Below are positions 1 through 7,117 of a stretch of 19,446 nucleotides of DNA, piece after piece. The notes beneath the pieces were generated by a model that saw only the letters and a program-made list of their open reading frames with translations, was not told the origin of the DNA and searched no databases. How positions within the stretch are numbered: position 1 is the first letter of the stretch; every line of letters begins with the position of its first letter. The stretch is from positions 1 to 19,446 of the forward strand of contig CAKUJH010000047.1 of NCBI GenBank assembly GCA_934661375.1, read 5' to 3'. Position numbers and translations under genes: made by a program. Source of the stretch: an uncultured Victivallales bacterium (lineage in GTDB: Bacteria; Verrucomicrobiota; Lentisphaeria; Victivallales; UBA1829).

Positions 1-34
1 GCTTGCCGAAGGGAAGGTCTATCTGAAAGGTTGA
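1..34 (+). CDS. C-terminal end of an upstream gene (partial)
   Basis: One frame open from the left edge ends in a TGA at 32-34 and reads LAEGKVYLKG. This is a plausible protein tail, but far too short to identify. It would leave a 60-nt gap before the dehydratase gene at 95, so the two could share a transcript. Another frame stays open to a TAG at 73-75 and cannot be excluded. Confidence 0.3.
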   Translation, partial: LAEGKVYLKG

Positions 35-94
35 CGGCAGAGATTCGGAGAATTTACAGAAAAAACGTTACGTAGCCTCAGGAGCAAATACACC

Positions 95-1273
95 ATGAAG
101 ATCACTGCTGTAAAAACTTTTCTCTGCAACTGTTATCGCACCAACTGGGTGTTCGTCAAAATCGAAACCGATTCCGGGATTCACGGCTGGGGCGAAGCCA
201 CCCTTGAATATAAGGAAAACACCGTCGCTGCCGCCATTCATGAACTGGAATATTATCTGATCGGCAGCGATCCCGCCAATATCGAAAAATTCCGTCACGA
301 CTGTTACCGCGACGCTTACTGGCGCGGCGGTCCCGTTCTCATGTCCGCACTTTCCGGCGTCGAAATGGCTCTCTGGGATATCAAAGGCAAAGTCCTCAAT
401 GTCCCTGTTTATCAGCTTCTTGGCGGCAAAGTGCGCGACAGTATTCCCATTTATGTCAACGGCTGGTTCTCTCCCGCCAGAACACCCGATGAATTCGCCG
501 AAAAGGCACAGGCGGTCCGCGATGCCGGATTTTCCGGCTGCAAGTGGGATCCTTTCGGCAAGGCATGGCTGCGCCTCGGCAAACATGATCTGGAAAATGC
601 TCTCGATTGTATCCGCAGAGTTTCCGAAACCGTCGGACGCGATGTGAATCTGCTCATCGAGGGACACGGACGTTTTGACATTCCCACCGCCGTAAAAATC
701 GGACAGCGTCTCGAAGAATTCGACATCTTCTGGTTCGAGGAACCGCTTCCGCCCGATGACCTCAACGGTCTGCGTGAAATCAAGGATCGGGTTCGCATTC
801 CGCTCGCCGCCGGAGAGCGTCTCTACAACCGCTACGAGTACCGGCAGTTCTTCGATCTGAACTGCACCGATTACATTCAGCCGGACATCTCGCACGCCGG
901 CGGTCTTCTGGAAATGCGGTTCCTCGGTGCCGAATCCGAAGCCAGACACATCGGATTCTGTCCGCACAACCCGTCCGGTCCGGTCGCCAATGCGGCATCT
1001 CTTCAGCTCGCCGCCTGCGTTCCCAATTTCGTCGTGCTGGAAATGATGATGACCGACGTGCCGTACCGCCGCGAACTTTGCGACGAAGATCTGCTTGTCC
1101 TTGCCAATGGTGAAATGCGGATTCCGGATCGTCCCGGACTCGGCATCGAACTCAATGAACAGGAACTGCTCAGACATCCGTTTCAGTCCGTTCAGCTCCG
1201 GCATTACCGCGGCGACCTCACCAGCATCCGTCCCGCCGACGCCGTTCCTTATTACGAAATGGAGAAAAAATGA
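95..1273 (+). CDS. Enolase-superfamily sugar-acid dehydratase (mandelate racemase/D-galactonate dehydratase-like)
   Basis: This 392-residue protein matches the mandelate racemase/muconate lactonizing family over its whole length and resembles E. coli DgoD. The N-terminal capping domain covers about residues 1-115, with the DgoD-like block GWGEATLEY near 31-39 and LWDIKGK at 93-99. The barrel carries the metal-ligand triad as E189 (in EGHGRF), E215/E216 (FEEP) and E241 (AGER). H191 and H291 (in PHNPSGP) match the two catalytic histidines of the galactonate dehydratase group. The family removes water from an aldonate to give a 2-keto-3-deoxy acid, in the cytoplasm with Mg2+. The exact substrate (galactonate, rhamnonate, fuconate or other) cannot be read from sequence. 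The first metal ligand is Glu rather than the usual Asp. AGGAG lies 10 nt upstream of the ATG. The stop overlaps the start of the SDR gene, so the two are probably co-translated. Confidence 0.88.
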   Translation: MKITAVKTFLCNCYRTNWVFVKIETDSGIHGWGEATLEYKENTVAAAIHELEYYLIGSDPANIEKFRHDCYRDAYWRGGPVLMSALSGVEMALWDIKGKVLNVPVYQLLGGKVRDSIPIYVNGWFSPARTPDEFAEKAQAVRDAGFSGCKWDPFGKAWLRLGKHDLENALDCIRRVSETVGRDVNLLIEGHGRFDIPTAVKIGQRLEEFDIFWFEEPLPPDDLNGLREIKDRVRIPLAAGERLYNRYEYRQFFDLNCTDYIQPDISHAGGLLEMRFLGAESEARHIGFCPHNPSGPVANAASLQLAACVPNFVVLEMMMTDVPYRRELCDEDLLVLANGEMRIPDRPGLGIELNEQELLRHPFQSVQLRHYRGDLTSIRPADAVPYYEMEKK

Positions 1274-2055
1274 AACGTTTTCAGAACAAAGTTGTACTCG
1301 TTACCGGCGGCAGCCGCAATACCGGACTTTCCATTGTGCAGAAATTTGCGGAGGAAGGCGCTGCAAAAGTCTACATGTGCGGCTCCACTCCGGAATCCAC
1401 AGACAACGGCGCGGCGATCCTCGAATCATGGGGCTGCCGGAATATCCGCAGCATTCCCTGCGATGTGTCCGATCCGGTTCAGGTGCAGCATCTTTTTGAT
1501 GTGATCGAACAGGAGTCCGGACGCCTGGACATTCTGGTCAACAATGCGGCGCATCAGGGAATCGGCAAACCGTTTACGGAGATGCCGTCCGCGTATCTGA
1601 TGGAAGTTCTCGGCGTGAATGTCCGGGGCGGTTTTCAGGTTACCCAGCAGGCAGTGAACCGCTTTTTTCTCAAACAGCCGGAACGGGGAACGGTAGTGTT
1701 CCTTTCCTCCAATACCGCCATGCGCGCCATCCGCAACCGGACCGCCTACTGCACCAGCAAAGGCGCGATCAATTCACTGGTCCGTTCGCTGGCGCTTGAC
1801 CTCGGACCGCGGGGCATCCGGGTCAATGCCTGCGCGCCGGGCTACATCTATACCGAGCGCTGGGATGTCCTGCCCGACGCCGTCAAACAGCGCCGTCGCC
1901 TGAATTGTCCGCTGCGGCACGAGGCTTCCGGACGCGACATCGCCAACGTGGTGGCTTTTTTTGCCAGTTCCGACAGTGCCAACATGACCGGGGAAATAAT
2001 CACCTGCGATGCCGGCTGTTCCTGCCAGCACATGCCCGAAGACGTGGATTTCTGA
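1270..2055 (+). CDS. SDR-family NAD(P)-dependent oxidoreductase
   Basis: This 261-residue classical short-chain dehydrogenase/reductase has a Rossmann nucleotide-binding motif at residues 12-19 (TGGSRNTG), NNAA at 91-94, and the catalytic residues S147, Y160 and K164 (YCTSK). APGYIYT (189-195) and a C-terminal MTGEIITCDAG block complete the pattern. Length is typical for the family. Residue N17 replaces the first Gly of the usual GxG, a variant to note in the cofactor loop. The start codon overlaps the dehydratase stop (ATGA), and GGAG sits 5 nt upstream inside that gene. Such pairs often encode successive steps, for example oxidation of a sugar or lactone before dehydration, or reduction of a keto-deoxy product. 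The pairing supports a role in sugar catabolism but does not fix the substrate. Confidence 0.9.
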   Translation: MKRFQNKVVLVTGGSRNTGLSIVQKFAEEGAAKVYMCGSTPESTDNGAAILESWGCRNIRSIPCDVSDPVQVQHLFDVIEQESGRLDILVNNAAHQGIGKPFTEMPSAYLMEVLGVNVRGGFQVTQQAVNRFFLKQPERGTVVFLSSNTAMRAIRNRTAYCTSKGAINSLVRSLALDLGPRGIRVNACAPGYIYTERWDVLPDAVKQRRRLNCPLRHEASGRDIANVVAFFASSDSANMTGEIITCDAGCSCQHMPEDVDF

Positions 2056-2069
2056 AGAGCTTCGCTTTC

Positions 2070-2113
2070 GGATGCATAAGCCGTGTTCAATCTTTTATGC
2101 GGAATCCGTTTTT
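2070..2113 (+). terminator. Possible terminator after the SDR gene
   Basis: Arms GGAT-GCATAA (2070-2079) and TTATGC-gga-ATCC (2095-2107) can pair with a 3-nt bulge. TTTTT follows at 2109-2113. It lies 14 nt past the SDR stop, in the 57-nt gap before the convergent alpha-galactosidase stop. The stem is AT-rich in the middle and the loop is 15 nt, so this is only a modest candidate. Confidence 0.35.
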
Positions 2114-3729
2114 CAGCTGACCGCAAATGCAGCATCGTGAGGCGGCAGGCTCAGTTCCGATTGTATCGCGCCGCGTCCGATCAGGACTTCGTTCATTTGC
2201 GCCGGCAGTCCCCATTCTGCGAATCGGAATGTCAATGTCTCGTCCGTGTCGTTCAGAAACAGAGCAGCCGGTTTTTCATCGCAGGTTCCCGTGAAGACTG
2301 TCGGCCAGCGGTCGCTTTTCCAATCTGCGGGAACAGCATTGCGCAGACGGTATTTCGCGGCGCGCACCAGCAGTTCATAACGTTCCGGTGTGATTTTGCC
2401 GAGGTGATCGCTGGTCAGGGAAACACCTGTCAATATGCCGCCGGCTGCCGAAAGACGCGCTTCGCCTTCAGTGTACCAGGCATTATCCGAACGCGTCATC
2501 AGCACATCCGGATCACTGCGGAACCAGATATCATTCAGGAACCAGTTGGAGACCACACCATGAAGCGTGTTGCGGATTCCGTTTCCCGGCGCATCACAGT
2601 TTTGCGGCAGATGATCGCCCGGCATATAACCATACCAGTAACGGGAAGTATCGCAGCTCACCCGGCACATGTCCACATACCCCAGACACGGCATGAACGG
2701 CGGACAGCATCCGAGCAGGATGGAGTCCGGAACCGCTTCGCGAATGGTTTTCATTCCCTGCCGGAACGCGCTGACCGCCGTCGCTTCGGGGTCGGCAAAA
2801 ACACCATGAGGCAGACCGAACCCCAGACCGTCCATCTTGAAATAACGGAAACCCTTCCGCCGGAGAGCTTTCATGAATCCTGCGATGTATTCTCGGCATT
2901 CGGGAATCGTGGCATCCAGACAAGCCCAGTGATTATCCGGCGCGGGCGACCATCCAGCGAAGACAAGCGGCTCGCCTGCGCTGTTTCTGACAAACAGACC
3001 GCGATGTTCGCGGAACGCTTTGCTGGCTGTGGAAGCCAGAAAAGGCATCAGCCAGATTCCGGGTACCGCTCCGGCGTTCTCTATGCGCCGGACGATTTTT
3101 TCCAGCGGTTCCGGCCAGGAAGCATCACGTTCCAGCCAATCTCCCTGAAACGGCTGATAGCCGTCGTCGATCTGAATCACATCGCAGGAATAGCGGTCAT
3201 TTTTCCGCGCGGCAATGGCATCAATGTTTTCAAGAAGATTCGCTTCGCTGACCTGATCATAATAGTAATACCATGTGCAGTAACCGGTCAGATTTCTGTC
3301 TGCGGCAAACGGTTTCACTCCCATTTCGCGGGCGGCTGTTTCCGCATATTCCTTCAGCAGTTTCCGCCAGTCATTGCCGCGCAGCATGATGATTTTTTCC
3401 GGTTCTTCTTCCGGCTTGATTTCCGGCTGAGTCATCAGCACTCCGGTAAAACGGCAGTCCCGGTGCGCAGTGAAATAGGTAAGACTCCGGAAACAGGTTG
3501 CCGCCCCCAGCAGCAGATAATCATCAGTTTCCTGATCGCCGACCACGATCACATCCTGGCTGGGATAATCACCGATGAATCCGGCGGCACTCGATGCGCT
3601 TGACGAATACCGCTGAAGCATCATATTGTTGCTGTGGTAAAAGACAAAAGCCGCTTCCGGCGGCAGAAAATCCAGCGGCAGCCACTTTTCATAACAGGCC
3701 GTCCTGTTCACCCATTTCAGTTCACTCAT
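2113..3729 (-). CDS. Alpha-galactosidase, GH36 family (cytoplasmic)
   Basis: This 538-residue protein has the melibiase-type (GH36, clan GH-D) barrel. The landmarks, in order, are TWYYYYDQV (152-160), QIDDGYQ (186-192), GIWLMPF (224-230), YFKMDGLGFG (296-305) and RVSCD (356-360). By family analogy D300 is the nucleophile and D360 the acid/base, for retaining hydrolysis of terminal alpha-galactosyl linkages. No signal peptide is visible, so it should act in the cytoplasm on imported oligosaccharides. The length is close to compact GH36 enzymes such as Thermotoga GalA, not the roughly 720-residue forms. The start at 3729 is preferred because AAAGGA precedes it at proper spacing. The longer in-frame extension to 3795 runs back into the terminator hairpin and is unlikely. 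It is the last gene of the leftward cluster and is separated from the preceding glycosidase by a strong terminator. Confidence 0.85.
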   Translation of the reverse strand: MSELKWVNRTACYEKWLPLDFLPPEAAFVFYHSNNMMLQRYSSSASSAAGFIGDYPSQDVIVVGDQETDDYLLLGAATCFRSLTYFTAHRDCRFTGVLMTQPEIKPEEEPEKIIMLRGNDWRKLLKEYAETAAREMGVKPFAADRNLTGYCTWYYYYDQVSEANLLENIDAIAARKNDRYSCDVIQIDDGYQPFQGDWLERDASWPEPLEKIVRRIENAGAVPGIWLMPFLASTASKAFREHRGLFVRNSAGEPLVFAGWSPAPDNHWACLDATIPECREYIAGFMKALRRKGFRYFKMDGLGFGLPHGVFADPEATAVSAFRQGMKTIREAVPDSILLGCCPPFMPCLGYVDMCRVSCDTSRYWYGYMPGDHLPQNCDAPGNGIRNTLHGVVSNWFLNDIWFRSDPDVLMTRSDNAWYTEGEARLSAAGGILTGVSLTSDHLGKITPERYELLVRAAKYRLRNAVPADWKSDRWPTVFTGTCDEKPAALFLNDTDETLTFRFAEWGLPAQMNEVLIGRGAIQSELSLPPHDAAFAVS

Positions 3730-3770
3730 TTGACAAGTCCTTTTTACTGTTTTCTCATAACGGGAAATCA

Positions 3771-3807
3771 GAAAACCGGACAGATCCCGGTTCAAGGATC
3801 TGTCCGG
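3771..3807 (-). terminator. Strong intrinsic terminator (12-bp perfect stem)
   Basis: The arms CCGGACAGATCC (3776-3787) and GGATCTGTCCGG (3796-3807) pair perfectly around an 8-nt loop. On the minus strand the stem is followed at once by TTTTC (3775-3771). It lies 12 nt beyond the stop of the 775-residue hydrolase and 42 nt before the alpha-galactosidase start. It should end or attenuate leftward transcription between these two genes. Confidence 0.85.
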
Positions 3808-3818
3808 CTGAAAATCAG

Positions 3819-6146
3819 TTATTCTTCGATGACAATACGGTCCATTGCGCCGAGCAACCCGGACAGTTTTCCGCCGGAAACGCGGAAATTATCCGCTTTG
3901 CCGATACGGATTCCGGCTTTGCCGGAAGACCCGGCAGGAACAGAAAACCCGGCAGGGTTTTTTCCTGCATTGACTACAACCGTAATCCGTTTGCCGTTCC
4001 ATTCCCACGAGCCGCTGTACAGGCTGTCCTGTCCTTCCAGATGCCGCGTAAATCTGCCGCAGGCGACAGCCGGGGTTACAGTCTCAAGTTCAGCCGGCAA
4101 AGCCTTCATGCCGGCATAAAGCTCCGGAAAATCTGTGATCCTGAAGTTGCGGTCGGAATAAGTGTAAAGGATCAGCCCTTTGGCTCCGGCAAGAAGCGCA
4201 AGATAACTCATCACCCGGAGTTCCGAACTGTACGGGACCCGCGCCCAGTTTCCGTAATTTCCGAAACTCTGGAGGACTGCCCAGATAGTGGTGTCATAGC
4301 GCATTGCTTCTTTGCGGGCATCGCAGAACCGCGGATAAATGCTGGATGCGGGGTCAGACGGAATCGGGTAAGGATCCGGAGCCAGAATATCTGTGCCGCA
4401 GGCATAGTTCTTATACTCGGAAGGAACGCAAATCACCGTATAGGCAATGTGGTCCGGATCAAGCTGTTTGTAAGTGTCGTAACGCCGGAACATTTCCGCG
4501 GAAGTGATTCCCTGTCCGGCAGGTTCATCGCCCGGATTCCATCCCATGACCGCCGGATGACCCCGGAACGCGCGGATCACTTCCTCCGGCCGCTGTTTCC
4601 CGGTAAATTCCGTGATGACCCGAACCTTCAGTTTCGCGCATTCATCCAGAAACGAACGGTAACTTTCCAGCGTGTCTGACGGAATGATGCCGGCGTGAAT
4701 CGTGTTGTAGCCCGCCGCCGCCACATCGCGCAGCATGGCAAGCCGGTTCGCCGGAGTGTCAGACCATGAAACATGATATATGCCGACGGGAATGAACGGC
4801 TTGCCTTTTTCCAGAAGAACTCCGTCCGCGCGAACCGAATAGAGTGCTTCCGGGTGACGGAAGAATTCAACTTCGCGCGTTTCCCGGAGTTTACCGTTCC
4901 GCAATGCTTCAAATGTAATGACATGGCGTCCTTCCGCTGTTTTCTCAAGCGGATATTCCACAACCTGTTTTTTCCCAGTGACCGGATGCTCCTGCCAGGA
5001 GCCGTTATCCAGACGGCTCCGCAGAATTATTCCGGCAAGAGCGTCTCCCTGCGGCTGAAGTTCAGTCAAAACGCGAATGGAATGATCCTTTGGATACAGA
5101 TGTTTGTTCATTGCTGCCGCATTCAAAAACGGCGGCAAGTCCTCGACCCAGGTATCGGTAAACAGTTCCCGTCCGCAGCGGGAGACTTTCAGCCGGTACT
5201 CGGTGACGCCGCGGACATCGCGCGGAAGCCGGGTTTCGGCAACAGCTTCCAGCTTTGCTGGATCAATCCGGAAAACAGGAGCCAGGCGGAAAATGCCTGT
5301 GGAATTTTTCCCGGTCAGTTCACAGGTCAGCCCGCGAAACGAACTCGACTCCATGCCGCGAAGCACAAGCCGGAATTCCGATTGAGCAAGCCCCTCGGGA
5401 CGTTTCAGCTCGGCTCCGGTCAGTCCGGCATTCCGCAGATTCAGGCGGGCAACAGTGTTCGTGACCAATCCGGCCAGGGCTTCTTTGGAGTCAAGCGTGG
5501 TGAAATTGGCATGACAGGTGACCAGCACCATGCCTTTCCCGAAGAATTTCTGCGCCATAATTGCACAGCCGTCGCCGCAGCGCTTGAGCGCAATCCATCC
5601 GGCAGGCAGTTTATCAAAGTGCGCCCAGTGCGTCCGGCGGTCCATCCGGGGCAGCAGATTTTCCGGAAAACGCATCACGGGGTCATCCAGATTGACTGGA
5701 AGTTCATTCTTCCGCTTGGAATAGCTTCCAGTGGGACACGTTTCCGCATTAAGTGCGAATTCTGGTCCGAGCGTGTTCAGCATGTACTGAAGCACACTGC
5801 CGTAATTTGCATCGGCAATCAGCAGAATTCCGCCATTCTCCACAAACTGACGCCAAGCTTTCCCATACGGAGCCAGATTGAACGTATGTTCATAGTTTCC
5901 GGTCGACGCAACACAGACCAGGTCATAGCGGTCGAGCCTGCCGCTCAATTTATCCAGCGCCGTGTTTTCATAGCGGTCAATGGAAGCGTTGAGACGTTTC
6001 AGCGCGGGGTCGAATTCATGTCGGAATCTGGCTTGCCCGTCTTGCCATGAACTGAAGACTGCCGCCGCCTTCGGAGCCGCTTCAAGCACTGAGCCGCTGA
6101 CCGCCAATGCCAATGCCAATGCCGGTATTGTATAATTCAAATGCAT
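3819..6146 (-). CDS. Secreted glycoside hydrolase with N-terminal GATase1/ThuA-like domain and TIM barrel
   Basis: This 775-residue protein begins with a signal peptide (hydrophobic run about 8-20, likely cut after LEA/A near 23-24). Residues about 70-235 look like a class I glutamine amidotransferase/ThuA-like fold (YDLVCVASTGNYEHTF, then FVENGGILLIAD). Residues 245-430 look like beta-sandwich modules. From about 435, GKPFIPVGIYHVSW opens a GH2/GH5/GH42-type TIM barrel with GWNPGDEP at 535-542, where E541 is a candidate acid/base. A short beta domain closes the protein. The linkage cut is not predictable from sequence. It acts outside the cytoplasm and is the second gene after a pilin-like protein, 33 nt downstream. 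AGGAG stands 5 nt before the ATG. The strong hairpin past its stop ends the unit. Calling it a hydrolase is fairly safe; the family number is not. Confidence 0.75.
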   Translation of the reverse strand: MHLNYTIPALALALAVSGSVLEAAPKAAAVFSSWQDGQARFRHEFDPALKRLNASIDRYENTALDKLSGRLDRYDLVCVASTGNYEHTFNLAPYGKAWRQFVENGGILLIADANYGSVLQYMLNTLGPEFALNAETCPTGSYSKRKNELPVNLDDPVMRFPENLLPRMDRRTHWAHFDKLPAGWIALKRCGDGCAIMAQKFFGKGMVLVTCHANFTTLDSKEALAGLVTNTVARLNLRNAGLTGAELKRPEGLAQSEFRLVLRGMESSSFRGLTCELTGKNSTGIFRLAPVFRIDPAKLEAVAETRLPRDVRGVTEYRLKVSRCGRELFTDTWVEDLPPFLNAAAMNKHLYPKDHSIRVLTELQPQGDALAGIILRSRLDNGSWQEHPVTGKKQVVEYPLEKTAEGRHVITFEALRNGKLRETREVEFFRHPEALYSVRADGVLLEKGKPFIPVGIYHVSWSDTPANRLAMLRDVAAAGYNTIHAGIIPSDTLESYRSFLDECAKLKVRVITEFTGKQRPEEVIRAFRGHPAVMGWNPGDEPAGQGITSAEMFRRYDTYKQLDPDHIAYTVICVPSEYKNYACGTDILAPDPYPIPSDPASSIYPRFCDARKEAMRYDTTIWAVLQSFGNYGNWARVPYSSELRVMSYLALLAGAKGLILYTYSDRNFRITDFPELYAGMKALPAELETVTPAVACGRFTRHLEGQDSLYSGSWEWNGKRITVVVNAGKNPAGFSVPAGSSGKAGIRIGKADNFRVSGGKLSGLLGAMDRIVIEE

Positions 6147-6179
6147 AAATACTCCTGTTGTTCTCTGTCTGAGGATTCA

Positions 6180-6980
6180 TTATTCTTGTTTGACCCGGCC
6201 GGCAGACCAGTTGTCTGTCTGGATATTCATGCGTCCCAGCGTGGCGTAGGGATGCAGCGGATTCGCAATATTGACAGACCCCGCATGTCCATCGATATAC
6301 AGAATGTTGATTTTCCGGTTGTGGCGTTCGGCATCGGCAAATCCCATGCCGTTGTTGCTGTGTTCATCCGCATAGATACGGGAACAGCCGCGTTTCGGTT
6401 CAGCCCCGTCGCGGGTGTCCATAGCCAGATAACCGCTTGAAGGCGCGGTCAGCTGAGACATCTTCGCGGTGGTGTATGTGCCGTATGGCGGAGTGGAGAA
6501 GCCCCACCCGAAAGCGCCGCCGATGTAGCAGAGATTGTAACCGTAGTGGAAATAAACGTGCTGTCCGTTCCAGGACGCATTCCACGGAGTCGAGGTATAT
6601 TCTTTAGCTGAAGGGCATCTTAAAAAATTTGCTTTGCTGTTGAACATTTTATCCGCTTCCTCCGCACTGCGGTCGGCGTCAATGTTCAGAAGCATATCCG
6701 CCCAGGAGCGATATGCCGCATCATCCCGTTCCGGCGGAAAAAAATCTTTGCTGCCGTCCAGATACATTTGAAACAGCAGACCTGTCTGCTTCAGATTGCT
6801 GACGCAGCTGATGGCACGCGCTTTTTCCCTTGCCGAATTCAACGCCGGCAGCAGCATCCCCGCCAGAATCGCAATGACAGCTATCACCACGAGGAGTTCT
6901 ATAAGTGTAAAATTCATACGACTTTTCATCCCGCTCCGGATATGAAACAGACAGACGGTGTTCCTTTGTTTGTTTTTCAT
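6180..6980 (-). CDS. Pilin-like protein with prepilin N-terminus and H-X9-DG motif
   Basis: This 266-residue protein carries a prepilin cleavage/methylation motif: N23|F24 is the probable peptidase site, with Glu at +5 (E28) and a long hydrophobic helix (26-45, LIELLVVIAVIAILAGMLLP). NSAREKAR follows, as is usual in Planctomycetota/Lentisphaerota pseudopilins. Near the C-terminus H220 and D230-G231 form an exact H-X9-DG signature of the DUF1559-type, prepilin-processing-associated group. These proteins are thought to be exported and assembled by a type II secretion or type IV pilus-like machine; their individual roles are unknown. AAAGGA precedes the ATG by 5 nt. An internal start at 6929 (MKSRMN...), also with a GGAG, would give a shorter leader. 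It is the first gene after a consensus promoter and leads the glycosidase at 6146. Confidence 0.85.
   Translation of the reverse strand: MKNKQRNTVCLFHIRSGMKSRMNFTLIELLVVIAVIAILAGMLLPALNSAREKARAISCVSNLKQTGLLFQMYLDGSKDFFPPERDDAAYRSWADMLLNIDADRSAEEADKMFNSKANFLRCPSAKEYTSTPWNASWNGQHVYFHYGYNLCYIGGAFGWGFSTPPYGTYTTAKMSQLTAPSSGYLAMDTRDGAEPKRGCSRIYADEHSNNGMGFADAERHNRKINILYIDGHAGSVNIANPLHPYATLGRMNIQTDNWSAGRVKQE
6835..6914 (-). repeat. Conserved pilin 5' segment, copy 1 (pair of 19287-19366)
   Basis: By hand alignment this stretch, encoding the cleavage site, helix and NSARE block, matches 19287-19366 at 74 of 80 positions with no gaps, including a 35-bp identical run starting at GAATTCAACG. Similarity drops quickly on both sides. 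Confidence 0.8.
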
Positions 6981-7032
6981 GACAGTCCTTTCTTTGATGA
7001 CGGTTTTTCAATTTCAACCGATTCTATTTTAT

Positions 7033-7060
7033 ATTATACTCAATAATGTTCTATTGTCAA
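7033..7060 (-). promoter_or_regulatory. Consensus sigma70-type promoter of the pilin/glycosidase unit
   Basis: On the minus strand a perfect TTGACA (7060-7055) and a perfect TATAAT (7038-7033) are separated by 16 bp. Transcription would begin near 7026, leaving a leader of about 45 nt before the pilin start at 6980. Such a consensus-quality pair usually implies strong, repressible expression. Confidence 0.8.
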
Positions 7061-7072
7061 GAGCATTATTGA
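7040..7072. promoter_or_regulatory. Palindromic operator candidate over the pilin promoter
   Basis: A perfect 9-bp inverted repeat, TCAATAATG (7040-7048) and CATTATTGA (7064-7072), with a 15-nt spacer. One arm lies just upstream of the -35 box and the other fills the spacer next to the -10 box, so a bound dimer would block polymerase. One arm contains AATAATGTTC (7042-7051), which recurs at the regulator promoter. Confidence 0.55.
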
Positions 7073-7091
7073 AAAAAAAGTCCGTTTTTTT
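7072..7091 (-). terminator. Weak A/T hairpin after the SGNH hydrolase gene
   Basis: On the minus strand A7, a 5-nt CGGAC loop and T8 follow the SGNH stop by about 27 nt. The stem is entirely A-T. It could act as a weak terminator in either direction, or simply be an AT-rich tract upstream of the pilin promoter. Confidence 0.25.
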
Positions 7092-7117
7092 GAAAAAATC
7101 TTTGATGTTTCCTCGTT

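Noticed and set aside
68..1204. 378-residue minus-strand open frame
   Set aside because: Antisense to the dehydratase, whose family alignment is complete and convincing.
2083..3603. 506-residue plus-strand open frame
   Set aside because: It lies antisense to the GH36 gene, which has clear catalytic motifs. The frame has low-complexity, Arg/Phe-rich shadow composition and no recognisable domain.
4773..6050. 425-residue plus-strand open frame
   Set aside because: Antisense to the 775-residue secreted hydrolase, with no recognisable motifs.
7041..7071. Palindrome considered as a terminator for the SGNH gene
   Set aside because: It contains a full consensus promoter and lacks a GC-rich stem; an operator role fits better.
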